This document shows, piece after piece, positions 45,726-54,241 of a stretch of DNA of 56,019 bases (the first letter of the stretch is position 1; every line of letters starts with the position of its first letter). Location of the stretch: NCBI GenBank assembly GCA_026399515.1, contig JAPLQT010000114.1, positions 26,069 to 82,087 of the forward strand. Direction: 5' to 3'. Below the pieces are notes generated by a model. That model saw only the letters and a list, made by a program, of their open reading frames with translations, was not told where the DNA came from and made no database searches. The DNA comes from Pseudomonadota bacterium (GTDB taxonomy: Bacteria; Pseudomonadota; Gammaproteobacteria; Burkholderiales; Rhodocyclaceae). Both the position numbers and the translations under genes were made by a program.

Positions 45726-46472
45726 ATGCACAAGATAGTCCTGTTGCGCCACGGCGAGTCTACCTGGAACCAGGAAAACCGTTTTACCGGCTGGACGGAC
45801 GTCGGCTTGACCGAGAAAGGGCAGTCCGAAGCGGTCGCCGCCGGGCAGTTGCTCAAGCGCGAGGGCTATGCCTTCGACCTGGCCTACACTTCGGTATTGA
45901 AGCGCGCGATCAAGACACTGTGGACTGTGCTGGAGGAAATGGACCGGATGTGGATTCCGATCCATCATTCCTGGCGGCTCAATGAACGCCACTATGGCGC
46001 GTTGCAAGGCCTCAACAAGGCGGAGACGGCCGCCAAGTTCGGCGAGCAGCAGGTATTGGTGTGGCGTCGCGCGTATGACACGCCGCCACCGGCGCTGGAA
46101 GCCGGCGACCCGCGGCTGGAAAGCGGCAACCCGCGCTACGCCGATCTGGCGCCCGGCGACTTCCCCCGCACTGAATGCCTCAAGGACACGGTCGCGCGCT
46201 TCCTGCCCTACTGGCACCACACCATCGCGCCGGTCGTCAAATCAGGCAAGAATGTCGTCATCGCCGCCCATGGCAACAGCCTGCGAGCCCTGATCAAATA
46301 TCTCGACAAGGTGTCCGACGCCGATATCGTCGGCCTCAATATCCCCACCGCACAACCCCTGGTGTACGAACTCGACGATGACCTCAAGCCGCTCAGGCAT
46401 TATTATCTCGGTGATGAGGACGCCATCAAAGCCGCCATGCAAGCGGTTGCCAATCAGGGCAAGGCCAAGTAA
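45726..46472 (+). CDS. gpmA: 2,3-bisphosphoglycerate-dependent phosphoglycerate mutase
   Basis: This 248-residue glycolytic enzyme interconverts 3- and 2-phosphoglycerate. The phosphohistidine motif is [40 protein letters not shown] and the second catalytic His in [16 protein letters not shown] are present. Length and motifs are typical of the dPGM group. Its last 59 bases overlap the start I propose for envC. Confidence 0.97.
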   Translation: MHKIVLLRHGESTWNQENRFTGWTDVGLTEKGQSEAVAAGQLLKREGYAFDLAYTSVLKRAIKTLWTVLEEMDRMWIPIHHSWRLNERHYGALQGLNKAETAAKFGEQQVLVWRRAYDTPPPALEAGDPRLESGNPRYADLAPGDFPRTECLKDTVARFLPYWHHTIAPVVKSGKNVVIAAHGNSLRALIKYLDKVSDADIVGLNIPTAQPLVYELDDDLKPLRHYYLGDEDAIKAAMQAVANQGKAK

Positions 46473-47727
46473 CGGCACTCTCCTGCTGGCGCTGTTTCTG
46501 GCGGCAGGCGCGTGCGTAGCGGCGGTTGCCGCGCCCAAGGCGGCGACCAAGCCCGCCGCCGTGGAAGTCAAGCGCGGCCAGCTCAAGGACTTGCAAGGCC
46601 GCATCGAGACCCTGCATCGCGACCTGGCGAAAAGCGAGGAAACCAAGGCTTACGCCGCCGACCAGTTGAAGGAAACCGAATCGGCGATTTCTACAGCCAA
46701 ACGCGGCCTGCACGAACTCGGCCTGCGGCGCGACGACGTTCAGGCGGAGCTGGTCGACTTGCAACAACAGGCGCGGCGTCTTGAAGCGCAGATTGCCGCG
46801 CAACAGGGGCAACTGGGACGTTTGCTGTATCGGCAATATGTCAATGGCGAAACCGATGCCCTGCGAACGATCCTTTCCGGCAACGATCCGAATCAGGCGG
46901 CGCGCGATCTCCATTACCTCAGCTTGCTGTCGCGCGCCAAGGCCGATCTGCTGGGCGTCCTACACACCACTCTCGGGGAGAAGCAGCGCCTGGCGGATGC
47001 CGCCCGCGACAAACGCGACGAACTCGCCGCCATCGAGCAGAAGCAGCAACGCCAGCATGCCGCGCTGCTGGCTCAACAGCAGCAGCGCCAGGGCATGCTG
47101 GTCAAACTGGCCGGCAAGATCAAGGAGCAGCGGCGGGAGATCGGTGCCCTCAAGCTCGACGAAAAACGCCTGGGCAAGCTGATCGAAGGCCTGGCTCGTA
47201 TCGTTGCCAAACCTCCAAGAAAGGCGGCCGTTCGTCCCGCCAAGTCGAAATCGGGACCTTCAACCGCGGAAAAGCCCGAACCAGCGCTGCAAAACGAGCT
47301 GACACCCGAGGCGATGAGCTTTACCGGCAGCTTCGCCAAACTCAAGGGCCGCCTGCGTCTGCCGGTACGTGGGGAACTCGTCAACCGCTATGGCAAGCCG
47401 CGTGCCGAAAGCGGCGCGACCTGGAAAGGTCTGTTCATCCGCAGCGCCGAAGGCAATGAGGTCAAGGCGGTCGCGCCAGGGCGAGTGGTATTCGCCGACT
47501 GGTTGCGCGGCTTCGGCAACCTGCTGATCATCGATCACGGAGACACATTCCTGACCGTGTATGGCAATAACCAGTCGCTGTTCCGCCAGGTCGGCGATAC
47601 GGTCAAGTCCGGCGAAGTGGTTGTCGCCGTGGGCAACAGCGGCGGCAACCCGGAATCCGGTTTATACTTTGAACTCAGGCAACAGGGGCTGGCGGTCGAT
47701 CCCCTCAAATGGATCAGCCTGAACTAA
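46414..47727 (+). CDS. envC: Murein hydrolase activator EnvC-like protein
   Basis: This protein of about 437 residues has a basic N-region and hydrophobic signal ([20 protein letters not shown]). A long coiled coil (about 45-280, with [20 protein letters not shown]) and a C-terminal LytM domain ([35 protein letters not shown]) follow. The M23 zinc ligands are missing: WKGLFI replaces the HxGxD motif, and GNNQ replaces HxH. It should therefore activate amidases rather than cut murein, like EnvC. I start at ATG 46414, inside the end of gpmA, because no start after gpmA gives a signal peptide; the overlap of 59 bp is long, so this is not certain. The gene precedes ctpA, a conserved order. Confidence 0.88.
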   Translation: MRTPSKPPCKRLPIRARPSNGTLLLALFLAAGACVAAVAAPKAATKPAAVEVKRGQLKDLQGRIETLHRDLAKSEETKAYAADQLKETESAISTAKRGLHELGLRRDDVQAELVDLQQQARRLEAQIAAQQGQLGRLLYRQYVNGETDALRTILSGNDPNQAARDLHYLSLLSRAKADLLGVLHTTLGEKQRLADAARDKRDELAAIEQKQQRQHAALLAQQQQRQGMLVKLAGKIKEQRREIGALKLDEKRLGKLIEGLARIVAKPPRKAAVRPAKSKSGPSTAEKPEPALQNELTPEAMSFTGSFAKLKGRLRLPVRGELVNRYGKPRAESGATWKGLFIRSAEGNEVKAVAPGRVVFADWLRGFGNLLIIDHGDTFLTVYGNNQSLFRQVGDTVKSGEVVVAVGNSGGNPESGLYFELRQQGLAVDPLKWISLN

Positions 47728-47790
47728 ACACCCACCCAGCCTGTCAACACGTTTTCGTATTCACCCATTTACCCCCGGAGTCACGCGTAC

Positions 47791-49194
47791 ATGCGCATCA
47801 AATTACAACAGGCTGGACTGATTTTTCTCGGACTGGTGGCAGGCGTGCTCATCAGCCTCAACTTTTCCGCCAGCGCACAGAGAGATTCCGCAACGGCGTT
47901 GCCTGTCGAAGAGTTGCGCAGTTTCGCCGACGTTTTCAATGCCATCAAGCAAGGCTACGTCGAACCCATCGACGACAAGAAATTGATCACCCATGCCATC
48001 AGCGGCATGCTCTCCAATCTCGACCCGCACTCCGCCTACCTCGATTCGGATTCCTTCAAAGACCTGCAAGTCAGCACCCAGGGCGAGTTCGGCGGCCTGG
48101 GCATCGAAGTCGGTATGGAAGATGGCTTCGTCAAGGTCATCTCGCCGATCGAGGACACACCCGCCTTCAAGGCCGGCATCAAGTCCGGCGACCTGATCAT
48201 CAAGCTCGACGACACACCGATCAAGGGCATGACCCTCAACGACGCGGTCAAGCGCATGCGCGGCAAACCGAAAACCTCGATCGTCCTGACCATCGCCCGC
48301 AAAGGCGAGACCAAGCCTATCGTCGCGACCATCGTGCGCGAGGTGATCAAGGTGCAAAGCGTCAAGTCGAAACTGCTGGAATCCGGCTTCGGCTATCTGC
48401 GGGTCACCCAGTTCCAGGAAGAAACGGCCTCCGACGTGGTCAAGCATCTCGACAAGCTTTTCAAGCAGAACAAGGACGGCAAGGAACCGCTGCGCGGCCT
48501 GGTGCTCGACCTGCGTAACGACCCGGGCGGCCTGCTGCACGGCGCCGTCGGCGTCTCCGCCGCGTTCCTGCCGGCCAAGACCCTGGTCGTGTCCACCGAC
48601 GGCCGCACCGAGGACGCCAAGCGCAAGTTCTTCGCCAGCCCCGAGGACTACATGCGCGGCAATCGCGACGACATTCTCAAGAACCTTCCGGCCGCTGCCC
48701 GTACCCTGCCGCTGGTGGTGCTGGTGAATGGCGGTTCGGCATCCGCCTCGGAAATCGTTGCCGGCGCCCTCCAGGACCACAAGCGCGCCCTGGTGATGGG
48801 CACCCAGACGTTCGGCAAAGGCTCGGTCCAGACCATCCTGCCGCTCTCCAACAACACGGCCATCAAACTGACAACGGCGCGTTATTACACGCCGGGCGGA
48901 CGCTCCATCCAGGCCAAGGGCATCACCCCCGATGTCATCGTCGAAGAGTCGGCCAACGGCGCCTCGCATGAGCGTTTGCGCGAAGCCGACCTGGAACGTC
49001 ATCTGGATAACGACAAGGAGAAGTTGGTTACGCCCAAACCGACCGCCAAGAATGGCAAGAGCAAAGACAAGACCAAGGACGAGGCGGAAGAAGAACCGAA
49101 GCCGCCGATCTTCGAATTCGCCTCGAAGAACGATTACCAGTTGAACCAGGCGCTGAGTTTACTCAAGGCCTGGCAGATCATCAAACAGCGTTAA
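47791..49194 (+). CDS. ctpA: Carboxy-terminal processing protease CtpA (S41)
   Basis: This 467-residue periplasmic S41 peptidase has an N-terminal signal or anchor (QAGLIFLGLVAGVLISLNFS). The PDZ domain (about 80-165) begins EFGGLGIEVGMEDGFVKVIS. The core is VLDLRNDPGGLLHGAVGVSA, catalytic Ser in VNGGSASASEIVAGALQDH and Lys in GTQTFGKGSVQTILP. The C-terminus has a Lys/Asp-rich stretch. CtpA trims tails of envelope proteins and can regulate murein hydrolases, which fits EnvC upstream (63-bp gap) in the same operon. Confidence 0.95.
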   Translation: MRIKLQQAGLIFLGLVAGVLISLNFSASAQRDSATALPVEELRSFADVFNAIKQGYVEPIDDKKLITHAISGMLSNLDPHSAYLDSDSFKDLQVSTQGEFGGLGIEVGMEDGFVKVISPIEDTPAFKAGIKSGDLIIKLDDTPIKGMTLNDAVKRMRGKPKTSIVLTIARKGETKPIVATIVREVIKVQSVKSKLLESGFGYLRVTQFQEETASDVVKHLDKLFKQNKDGKEPLRGLVLDLRNDPGGLLHGAVGVSAAFLPAKTLVVSTDGRTEDAKRKFFASPEDYMRGNRDDILKNLPAAARTLPLVVLVNGGSASASEIVAGALQDHKRALVMGTQTFGKGSVQTILPLSNNTAIKLTTARYYTPGGRSIQAKGITPDVIVEESANGASHERLREADLERHLDNDKEKLVTPKPTAKNGKSKDKTKDEAEEEPKPPIFEFASKNDYQLNQALSLLKAWQIIKQR

Positions 49195-49206
49195 TATTGT
49201 GGTCGG

Positions 49207-50007
49207 ATGAACGACCAGCAGCTACTGCGCTACAGCCGCCACATCCTGCTGCCGCAGATCGACATCGATGGGCAGGAGCGTCTGCTGGCGGCCAGGGTGC
49301 TGGTGGTCGGCGCCGGCGGCTTGGGTTCGCCGGCGGCGATCTACCTGGCTACCGCCGGTGTCGGTACGCTGGTCCTGGCCGATGGCGATACCGTCGATCT
49401 CACCAATCTTCAGCGACAGATCCTCCATCGCAACGCCTCGGTGGGCAGGCTCAAGGTCGAATCGGGGCGGGATGCCCTGGCCGATCTCAACCCCGAATGC
49501 CGCGTGCTGCCGCTCGCCGAGCGCCTTGCCGGCGAGCGCCTGAATGCTGAAGTTGCCGCCGCCGATGTAGTGCTCGATTGCTCCGACAATTTCGCCACTC
49601 GCCACGCCATCAACCGCGCCTGCGTCGAATTCGGCAAGCCGCTAGTCTCGGGCGCGGCGATCCGCTTCGATGGACAGGTATCGGTCTTCGATCAACGCGG
49701 CGGCAAACATGACCCATCGCCCTGCTATCACTGCCTGTTCCCCGAGGGCCAGGACGTCGAGGAAATGCGCTGCGCCGTAATGGGCGTGTTCGCTCCGCTC
49801 ACCGGCATCATCGGCTGCGTTCAGGCGGCGGAAGCCTTGAAACTGCTGATCGGCTGCGGTGAGTCGATGGCGGGGCGCCTGTTGTTGCTCGACGGGCTGG
49901 CGATGGAATGGCGATCGATTACGATTCCGCGCGATCCCGCCTGTGCCGTCTGCGGATCAGGTGAACAAGTTTCAGGATCGCCCAGTCCGCTTCCTACGGT
50001 TGAGTGA
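49207..50007 (+). CDS. moeB: HesA/MoeB/ThiF family sulfur-carrier adenylyltransferase
   Basis: This 266-residue E1-like enzyme adenylates the C-terminal Gly of MoaD or ThiS. It begins QQLLRYSRHILLPQIDIDGQ. Motifs are VLVVGAGGLGSPAAIYLA (ATP), DGDTVDLTNLQRQILH, LDCSDNFATRHAINRAC, the zinc pairs CYHC and CAVC, and MGVFAPLTGIIGCVQAAEAL. No rhodanese domain is attached. The tail after CAVCGSG (EQVSGSPSPLPTVE) is short and unlike the family. It overlaps the convergent gene by 14 bp, and a second, diverged copy of the moeB 3' end lies at 52040-52144. Insertion has probably altered the original end. Confidence 0.92.
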   Translation: MNDQQLLRYSRHILLPQIDIDGQERLLAARVLVVGAGGLGSPAAIYLATAGVGTLVLADGDTVDLTNLQRQILHRNASVGRLKVESGRDALADLNPECRVLPLAERLAGERLNAEVAAADVVLDCSDNFATRHAINRACVEFGKPLVSGAAIRFDGQVSVFDQRGGKHDPSPCYHCLFPEGQDVEEMRCAVMGVFAPLTGIIGCVQAAEALKLLIGCGESMAGRLLLLDGLAMEWRSITIPRDPACAVCGSGEQVSGSPSPLPTVE

Positions 50008-51775
50008 CGGTAAAACTATTCACTTTGATGGGGTTGGCCATCGATCGGAAGGCAAGCCCGAAAGCTTCGCCATAGCCTGACGCATAGGGGATGTCGGCAA
50101 TCTTGATGCCGTTGAAATAGAACGATGCGACCTGGCTGATCCACACCACCTTGAAGTCCCCACAAATTGCCTGGTAGTCATATGAGTTACCCGGGACCAT
50201 CGTCTGAGTGACATTCGGCCCGCGCGTGGATTGTCCCGCGCTTGTGCCCACGACGAGTGACGGATTGGTGCCGGTCCAGTCGCCCTGAATGTAGATTTCC
50301 GGGGTGATCGGATCAGGCGAGAAAGCCTTGTTGGTGAAACCCGCATTCTTTCTGCCGAGCAGGAATCGGGAGTCCGGTCCGCTATAGGGCAGGCAACCGT
50401 TCCAGAGCACAGTCAATGGCGCGGTAAATGTTCCCTTCGAAACTGCCCAGTCAATGTCCCAGCCGAAACCGGTACTATCGGAAGTCTGGCCAGTGCTCCA
50501 CACGTTCGCCGGATTGCCGTCCTTGTCCGAATCGTTGAAATCGCCGGCAATCTGGTCACCAATTAACAACGCCGCTCCCTGGACTTGCGCCGTGCCGTAA
50601 ATATTCCACAAGCTGAGATCCTGGAGGTTGGTCGATGCATTGCCACTGGTGGCCGCGGTAATGGTGTACAACTGGACGAATTTCTGTTTTGCCAGCATGT
50701 CGCTCAGCGCACTTTCGCCGCTGCCATTGCCGTAGCCCAGGAAGAATGTGACCCCGACGATTCCCGACAAATCGAGAGAACTAAGCAGCGTTACAGAGCT
50801 TGGAACGGTGCTGATCCCGGACTGGTAGGCAAGGATTTGCGTGGTCCAACCGCTAGGACCGAACGTCAGCACCGTGTTTCCGAAGACAGCCACGACGTAA
50901 AGCGAAACGCCGCCGGCAAGATCATTGGCGGGAATCTGAATGCTCTGGAGGGTCAGGGTCTGGTTGGTGAGTGGACCCGACGCGGTGATGGTGGCGGAAA
51001 GCGGCTGAGTAGCAAGTGTGGTGGTGGTCGTCGATGTGGTCGTAGTCGTAGTCGTGGTCGTTGAAGTCGAAGACGTCACCGGCGTAAGGTCGGCGCGCAA
51101 GGTGTAGGCGCCATAGCCGTTGGAGTAATGAACCTGGATGTAATGGGTACCGGCAGTCAGCAGGTCGCCGGGATTATGGCCATCCCAGGTCATGTCGGCA
51201 ACGGCCTGAGTCAACGTGGCGTCCTTCTGCAAGGTGATAGTCAAATAGCCGTCCGACGGAAGGGATACCGCCCAGTAGTCTGAAGTATCGTAGGACGCCC
51301 CGGAGTTACTGTCGAAATAACCCAGATGTCCGGTTACGTTTGTGTTGACCGACATGGGTGTGGCGGTCTGCGCCGTATCATTGGGTTCCGCATCGTTGGC
51401 CAGGGGATTCGCCGAAATCGCAAGGTTGGACGTCATCGTGCCCGCGCTGTTGGTGGCTCCGTCGCTCGAAAGTTTCAGATAGTAGCTACCGGCCTTGAGT
51501 GAATAGGGGCCGTTGCTATATCCCGCGGTGACGCCCGTGGAAACGACTACCGTGGATTGGTCGGACTTGGTAATAGCGACGCCAGAGTTTGAAGTGCCCA
51601 GGGTTCCTGTCGGCGTATTCACCACCGTAACGGCGCTATCCGCAGAAAGCGTAAATTGGAAATAGTCGGTGGTGTGCGACGCCGACAAGTTGGCGGAAAA
51701 CGTCAACGCCATCGCCTTGGTCACGAATACGGCCATTGCCGCGCCAAGGATCAGGTTTTTGATAGCCGTTTGCAT
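49994..51775 (-). CDS. Secreted protein with bacterial pre-peptidase-like domain and Thr-rich linker
   Basis: This 593-residue exported protein has a signal peptide of about 23 residues (AAMAVFVTKAMA). The N-terminal half has two beta domains with DYFQFTLSADSAVTVV and EPNDTAQTATPMSVNTNVTG, like the pre-peptidase C-terminal (PPC) fold found in secreted proteins. A linker of Ser and almost pure Thr (about 235-255) follows. The C-terminal part of about 330 residues has DFNDSDKDGN (possible calcium site) and is not recognised. I see no protease motif or sorting signal. GC and codon use are mixed (Thr-rich, ACC/ACN repeats). It is convergent with moeB and has a structured leader of 200 bp. Confidence 0.8.
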   Translation of the reverse strand: MQTAIKNLILGAAMAVFVTKAMALTFSANLSASHTTDYFQFTLSADSAVTVVNTPTGTLGTSNSGVAITKSDQSTVVVSTGVTAGYSNGPYSLKAGSYYLKLSSDGATNSAGTMTSNLAISANPLANDAEPNDTAQTATPMSVNTNVTGHLGYFDSNSGASYDTSDYWAVSLPSDGYLTITLQKDATLTQAVADMTWDGHNPGDLLTAGTHYIQVHYSNGYGAYTLRADLTPVTSSTSTTTTTTTTTSTTTTTLATQPLSATITASGPLTNQTLTLQSIQIPANDLAGGVSLYVVAVFGNTVLTFGPSGWTTQILAYQSGISTVPSSVTLLSSLDLSGIVGVTFFLGYGNGSGESALSDMLAKQKFVQLYTITAATSGNASTNLQDLSLWNIYGTAQVQGAALLIGDQIAGDFNDSDKDGNPANVWSTGQTSDSTGFGWDIDWAVSKGTFTAPLTVLWNGCLPYSGPDSRFLLGRKNAGFTNKAFSPDPITPEIYIQGDWTGTNPSLVVGTSAGQSTRGPNVTQTMVPGNSYDYQAICGDFKVVWISQVASFYFNGIKIADIPYASGYGEAFGLAFRSMANPIKVNSFTVTQP

Positions 51776-51795
51776 GAAGTGTCCACCTTGTTGAT

Positions 51796-51860
51796 GCCCG
51801 GACAGCGGGCCAGATGCCTTCCTCGGTGCGGCGACGGTTCCGAAAGAGGCAGCCGAGGAA
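51796..51860 (-). promoter_or_regulatory. Structured 5' leader of the secreted-protein gene
   Basis: Stems in the RNA of the minus strand are TTCCTCGG/CCGAGGAA (51819-51826 with 51853-51860, perfect 8 bp) and GCCCG/CGGGC (51796-51800 with 51806-51810). A competing pair CGAAGAGG/CCTCTTTCG lies across the first stem. Mutually exclusive hairpins suggest regulation by RNA structure, but I cannot match a known riboswitch class. Confidence 0.4.
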
Positions 51861-52039
51861 ACCTCTTCGACTAGACATCCGGGAAGTGGTTGCGCCTATA
51901 CCCGCTTCTCCAGTAGTGACTTGGCATCATAAGTCAGATCACAAAAGGTGGCAATGATTAAGGTTGGGGCACAGTCCGCTTTTTCTGAGTGGGACTAGTC
52001 CGTAGCTGATTTCCATCGTCGTCGGCAGACCTGGCGGAC

Positions 52040-52144
52040 GAGTCAGGTAGCCTGTTGCTGCTTGATGGAGTGGCGGTGGAGCGGCGGTCGATTACGGTTC
52101 CGCGGGATTCGGGTTGTGCGGTTTGCGGGCAGGGTCGAACGTAA
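52040..52144 (+). pseudogene. Remnant of a second moeB 3' end
   Basis: Translation of this stretch ends in a stop codon (TAA 52142-52144) and reads ESGSLLLLDG, then SITVPRDSGCAVCGQGRT. It matches the moeB C-terminus at 49879-49962 with about 21 of 28 residues identical, including the zinc CAVC. It lacks the whole upstream gene and any start. It is a fragment left by insertion or recombination between a resident and an incoming moeB, because the sequences differ at about one quarter of positions and so are not a recent duplication. Confidence 0.8.
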
Positions 52145-52158
52145 CCGACGTGTTAGCT

Positions 52159-52425
52159 GGGAATGCCGGGACTCGCCCCGGCTGGCGAGTTACTTTCTTG
52201 TGGCGACAAGAAAGTACCCAAAGAAACGTGCCCGGAGGAAATCCCCTTAGGGGACTCCCCGCTGCCCCGGCCTTCGGCTTCCCTCGCTCCGAACCACCAG
52301 CCCGGCCGGCCGCTAAACTCGCTGCCGCTTCCGCGGATGGTTCCACCTTGGTTCCCACGCTCGAACGACGCGGCCGGACTACCCCGGTCTGGTAGTCCTC
52401 CGCTCGGCGGGTCAGAGGGGAATGG
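52159..52425 (+). repeat. Hairpin-rich intergenic repeat, copy 1 (267 bp)
   Basis: This copy begins GGGAATGCCGGGACTCGCC and ends TCAGAGGGGAATGG. It includes a near-perfect stem GTTACTTTCTTGT/ACAAGAAAGTA. It is about 80% or more identical to the inverted copy at 53990-54230 and has an extra 26-bp piece (CCCGGAGGAAATCCCC region). Sequences with TTACTTTCTT/AAGAAAGTAA stems are, as I recall, common dispersed repeats in beta- and gammaproteobacteria. The open frames within it are not genes. Confidence 0.85.
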
Positions 52426-52521
52426 TAGGTCAACGTCGCCGCAGTAGTTGCCATGTCCCCATTCAGCATTGATCGGGGTGAGCATTTCTGGTCATGGCTC
52501 CTTGCGGAATTGGCCCGTGCG

Positions 52522-53289
52522 CTAAGGATGCGTCCAACGGGCTAATGTATCGGCCTGCGCGGGTTTTGGCTGAGCGCGCCGGAGTATCGGCATGCCATTT
52601 GCCGCGAAGCTGCCAACTATGCTAATAGCATTTGACTTGGGTTTAAATACCCCACGAGTAAGAAGATCGACAGCGGCGACAGCCATCGGTTTATCCGGCA
52701 AGATTAATAACTCATGCACGGTGCCTTGACGATTTTCGAGCCATAGTTCTTTCAGAATCTTAGGGTGGCGACCACACTTCGCGTAGGATGACCCGCAGGA
52801 TGGTTCGATCAAATAAACACCCCACAATGCTGGTGGGCTGGTGTGTCCTCCGCGTAGATACTCGATTTGTTGCACTCGTTGTGCTGAAATCCGATGCGCC
52901 AAAGCCACATCCTCCTCGTGCAATTGCTTCAATTTGCTTTGTCGCTCGGCTTCGATTCGCCGCGCCAAGCCGAGATCATCTTGGTGCTTTTTTCTGAACT
53001 CTCGCTCTCTGACTATTGATTGTATGACCCAGCCGCTTGCGTGAATGATTGCGACTCCGATCTTGACTATCGTCACCACTGAAAATTCGAGCAACGAAGA
53101 GAGTATATAAAAGACAAGTACACCGCCACCACCACTCATACCTACGCTACGCCCGAGACGAATTCCATATCGCAAACTCATTTGAACACCTCGTTCGAAC
53201 CCGTTGATAGGCACCACACCCGCCAACTCGTGATCAATTTGATCTCGCTTCGCCTTCAATTCGCCTAAAGAACAACGCCGCAGCAACAT
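52522..53289 (-). CDS. Unknown membrane coiled-coil protein of the repeat-flanked module
   Basis: This 255-residue protein starts at ATG 53289 (MLLRRCSLGELKAKRD) and overlaps the upstream gene by 56 bp. An alternative ATG lies at 53184. It has a hydrophobic region at 54-92 (one or two helices), a charged coiled coil at 93-145 (LARRIEAERQSKLKQLHEED) and a C-terminal domain with WGVYLIEPSCGSSYAKCGRH. The GVY...YAKCG spacing faintly recalls the GIY-YIG/T5orf172 nuclease fold, but a catalytic Glu is not evident. GC is clearly lower than in neighbours. I do not know its function; a membrane-tethered effector partnered with the HTH protein is a working idea. Confidence 0.6.
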   Translation of the reverse strand: MLLRRCSLGELKAKRDQIDHELAGVVPINGFERGVQMSLRYGIRLGRSVGMSGGGGVLVFYILSSLLEFSVVTIVKIGVAIIHASGWVIQSIVREREFRKKHQDDLGLARRIEAERQSKLKQLHEEDVALAHRISAQRVQQIEYLRGGHTSPPALWGVYLIEPSCGSSYAKCGRHPKILKELWLENRQGTVHELLILPDKPMAVAAVDLLTRGVFKPKSNAISIVGSFAANGMPILRRAQPKPAQADTLARWTHP

Positions 53290-53827
53290 CGTTTCTGTCC
53301 GCTGCGACCGCTTTCGCTTCGAAATCTGATGGACTCTTCGAGAAAGACGCCAACTCGAATCTCCCTTTGTATACCCATTGGTTCGTCCCAATTTTCAAGA
53401 ACACAGGGATTGAGCCACCTTGGACCGCCAACTTCTCCGCCTTGGCCAGGATTCTTGGGCCGTTACCGACCAAGACACATTCCGGTGCTTCCGGGTTCAA
53501 GGTAGTCGTAAAGCAACCGCACAGAATGGATTGCTGGCTCTGTGGAAGGTAAGTTCCACCTTTGGCGTCGCCACCAAACACCTTACAGATGAAGTCGTGT
53601 GTGTAGACTTGCTCAATTTGGAGGTTTGCAATCGCGCTCACTTCGGTCTCCCTTAGATGATGGTTGTTCTCTAACCACAACTCAATAGTCCGCTTGTTCC
53701 AAATTTGACCGCAAGCCAGATCGGCGACCGGCTTCGGGAACGACGGGTCTCGGGCGACCCAGTTGCTAATCGCTGACCGAGTGGACGACGCGAGTGCTGC
53801 AATTTCACTTATTCCTACGAGTTCCAT
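53234..53827 (-). CDS. HTH protein with SRA-like C-terminal domain
   Basis: This 197-residue protein has an N-terminal HTH (residues 5-50: GISEIAALASSTRSAISNWV, then FPKPVADLACGQIW). It resembles AlpA/MerR-like or plasmid/phage DNA-binding domains. The C-terminal part (about 74-190) has VFGGDAKGGTYLPQSQ, ECVLVGNGPRILAKA, IPVFLKIGTNQWVYKGRFEL and AALFFRRIEG. The order of these pieces resembles the YDG/SRA domains that recognise modified bases in restriction proteins, although similarity is weak. It has a near-consensus promoter with an overlapping perfect palindrome, so autoregulation is likely. It is cotranscribed with the membrane protein. Confidence 0.65.
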   Translation of the reverse strand: MELVGISEIAALASSTRSAISNWVARDPSFPKPVADLACGQIWNKRTIELWLENNHHLRETEVSAIANLQIEQVYTHDFICKVFGGDAKGGTYLPQSQQSILCGCFTTTLNPEAPECVLVGNGPRILAKAEKLAVQGGSIPVFLKIGTNQWVYKGRFELASFSKSPSDFEAKAVAADRNDVAAALFFRRIEGEARSN

Positions 53828-53863
53828 AGTGTCTTACCTCCCCCTTGTCTTGTGAGTGAACCG

Positions 53864-53892
53864 TATTCACACTATATTGTTATGTGTGAATA
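53864..53892. promoter_or_regulatory. Operator-like palindrome overlapping that promoter
   Basis: A perfect 9-bp inverted repeat TATTCACAC/GTGTGAATA with an 11-bp spacer covers the -10 and the spacer region. Half-site centres are 20 bp apart, two helical turns, as expected for a dimeric HTH repressor. The adjacent HTH protein is the obvious candidate. Confidence 0.7.
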
Positions 53893-53899
53893 TTGTCAA
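53871..53899 (-). promoter_or_regulatory. Strong sigma-70 promoter of the two-gene module
   Basis: On the minus strand TTGACA (53894-53899) and TATAGT (53871-53876) are exactly 17 bp apart. The -10 is 44 bp before the start codon, and GGGGGAGG gives a good ribosome site before the ATG. Confidence 0.8.
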
Positions 53900-53989
53900 C
53901 ACGTGTATTCTTGAAGCTAAGAGAGGTGGCGTCGGAATAAAATCGAATGGGGGGGGTTGCGTCAAATGACCACTCATGGCCACCATAGA

Positions 53990-54230
53990 CCATTCCCCTC
54001 TGACCCGCCGAGCGGAGGACTACCAGACCGGGGCAGTCCGGCCGCGTTGTTCGAGCGTGGGAGCCAGGGCGGAACCACCCGGAGAGGTGGCAGCGAGTTT
54101 AGCGGCCGGCCGGGCTGGTGGTTCGGAGCGAGGGGAGCCATAGGCCGGGGCAGCGGGGAGCGCTTCTTTGGTTACTTTCTTGTCGCAACAAGAAAGTAAC
54201 TCGCCCGCCGGGGCGAGTCCCGGCATTCCC
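53990..54230 (-). repeat. Hairpin-rich intergenic repeat, copy 2 (241 bp, inverted)
   Basis: This is the reverse orientation of copy 1, from CCATTCCCCTCTGACCCGCC to CCCGGCATTCCC. It contains the perfect 13-bp stem GTTACTTTCTTGT/ACAAGAAAGTAAC with loop CGCA. A second hairpin, ACTCGCC/GGCGAGT, lies next to it. Together with copy 1 it brackets the two-gene module. Confidence 0.85.
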
Positions 54231-54241
54231 AACCCCACCCA

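Noticed and set aside
47803-49002. Minus-strand open frame of 399 codons opposite ctpA
   Set aside because: All S41 motifs are on the other strand. The reverse frame has no recognisable domain and no start context.
51776-51900. Cyclic di-GMP (GEMM) riboswitch
   Set aside because: The conserved GEMM core segments are not found in the order needed. Only unassigned hairpins remain.
52062-52485. Several short open frames in the repeat copies (with FLVATRK-like segments)
   Set aside because: They translate the hairpin repeat TTACTTTCTTGT/ACAAGAAAGTAA. Both copies show the same artefact in different frames, so these are not genes.
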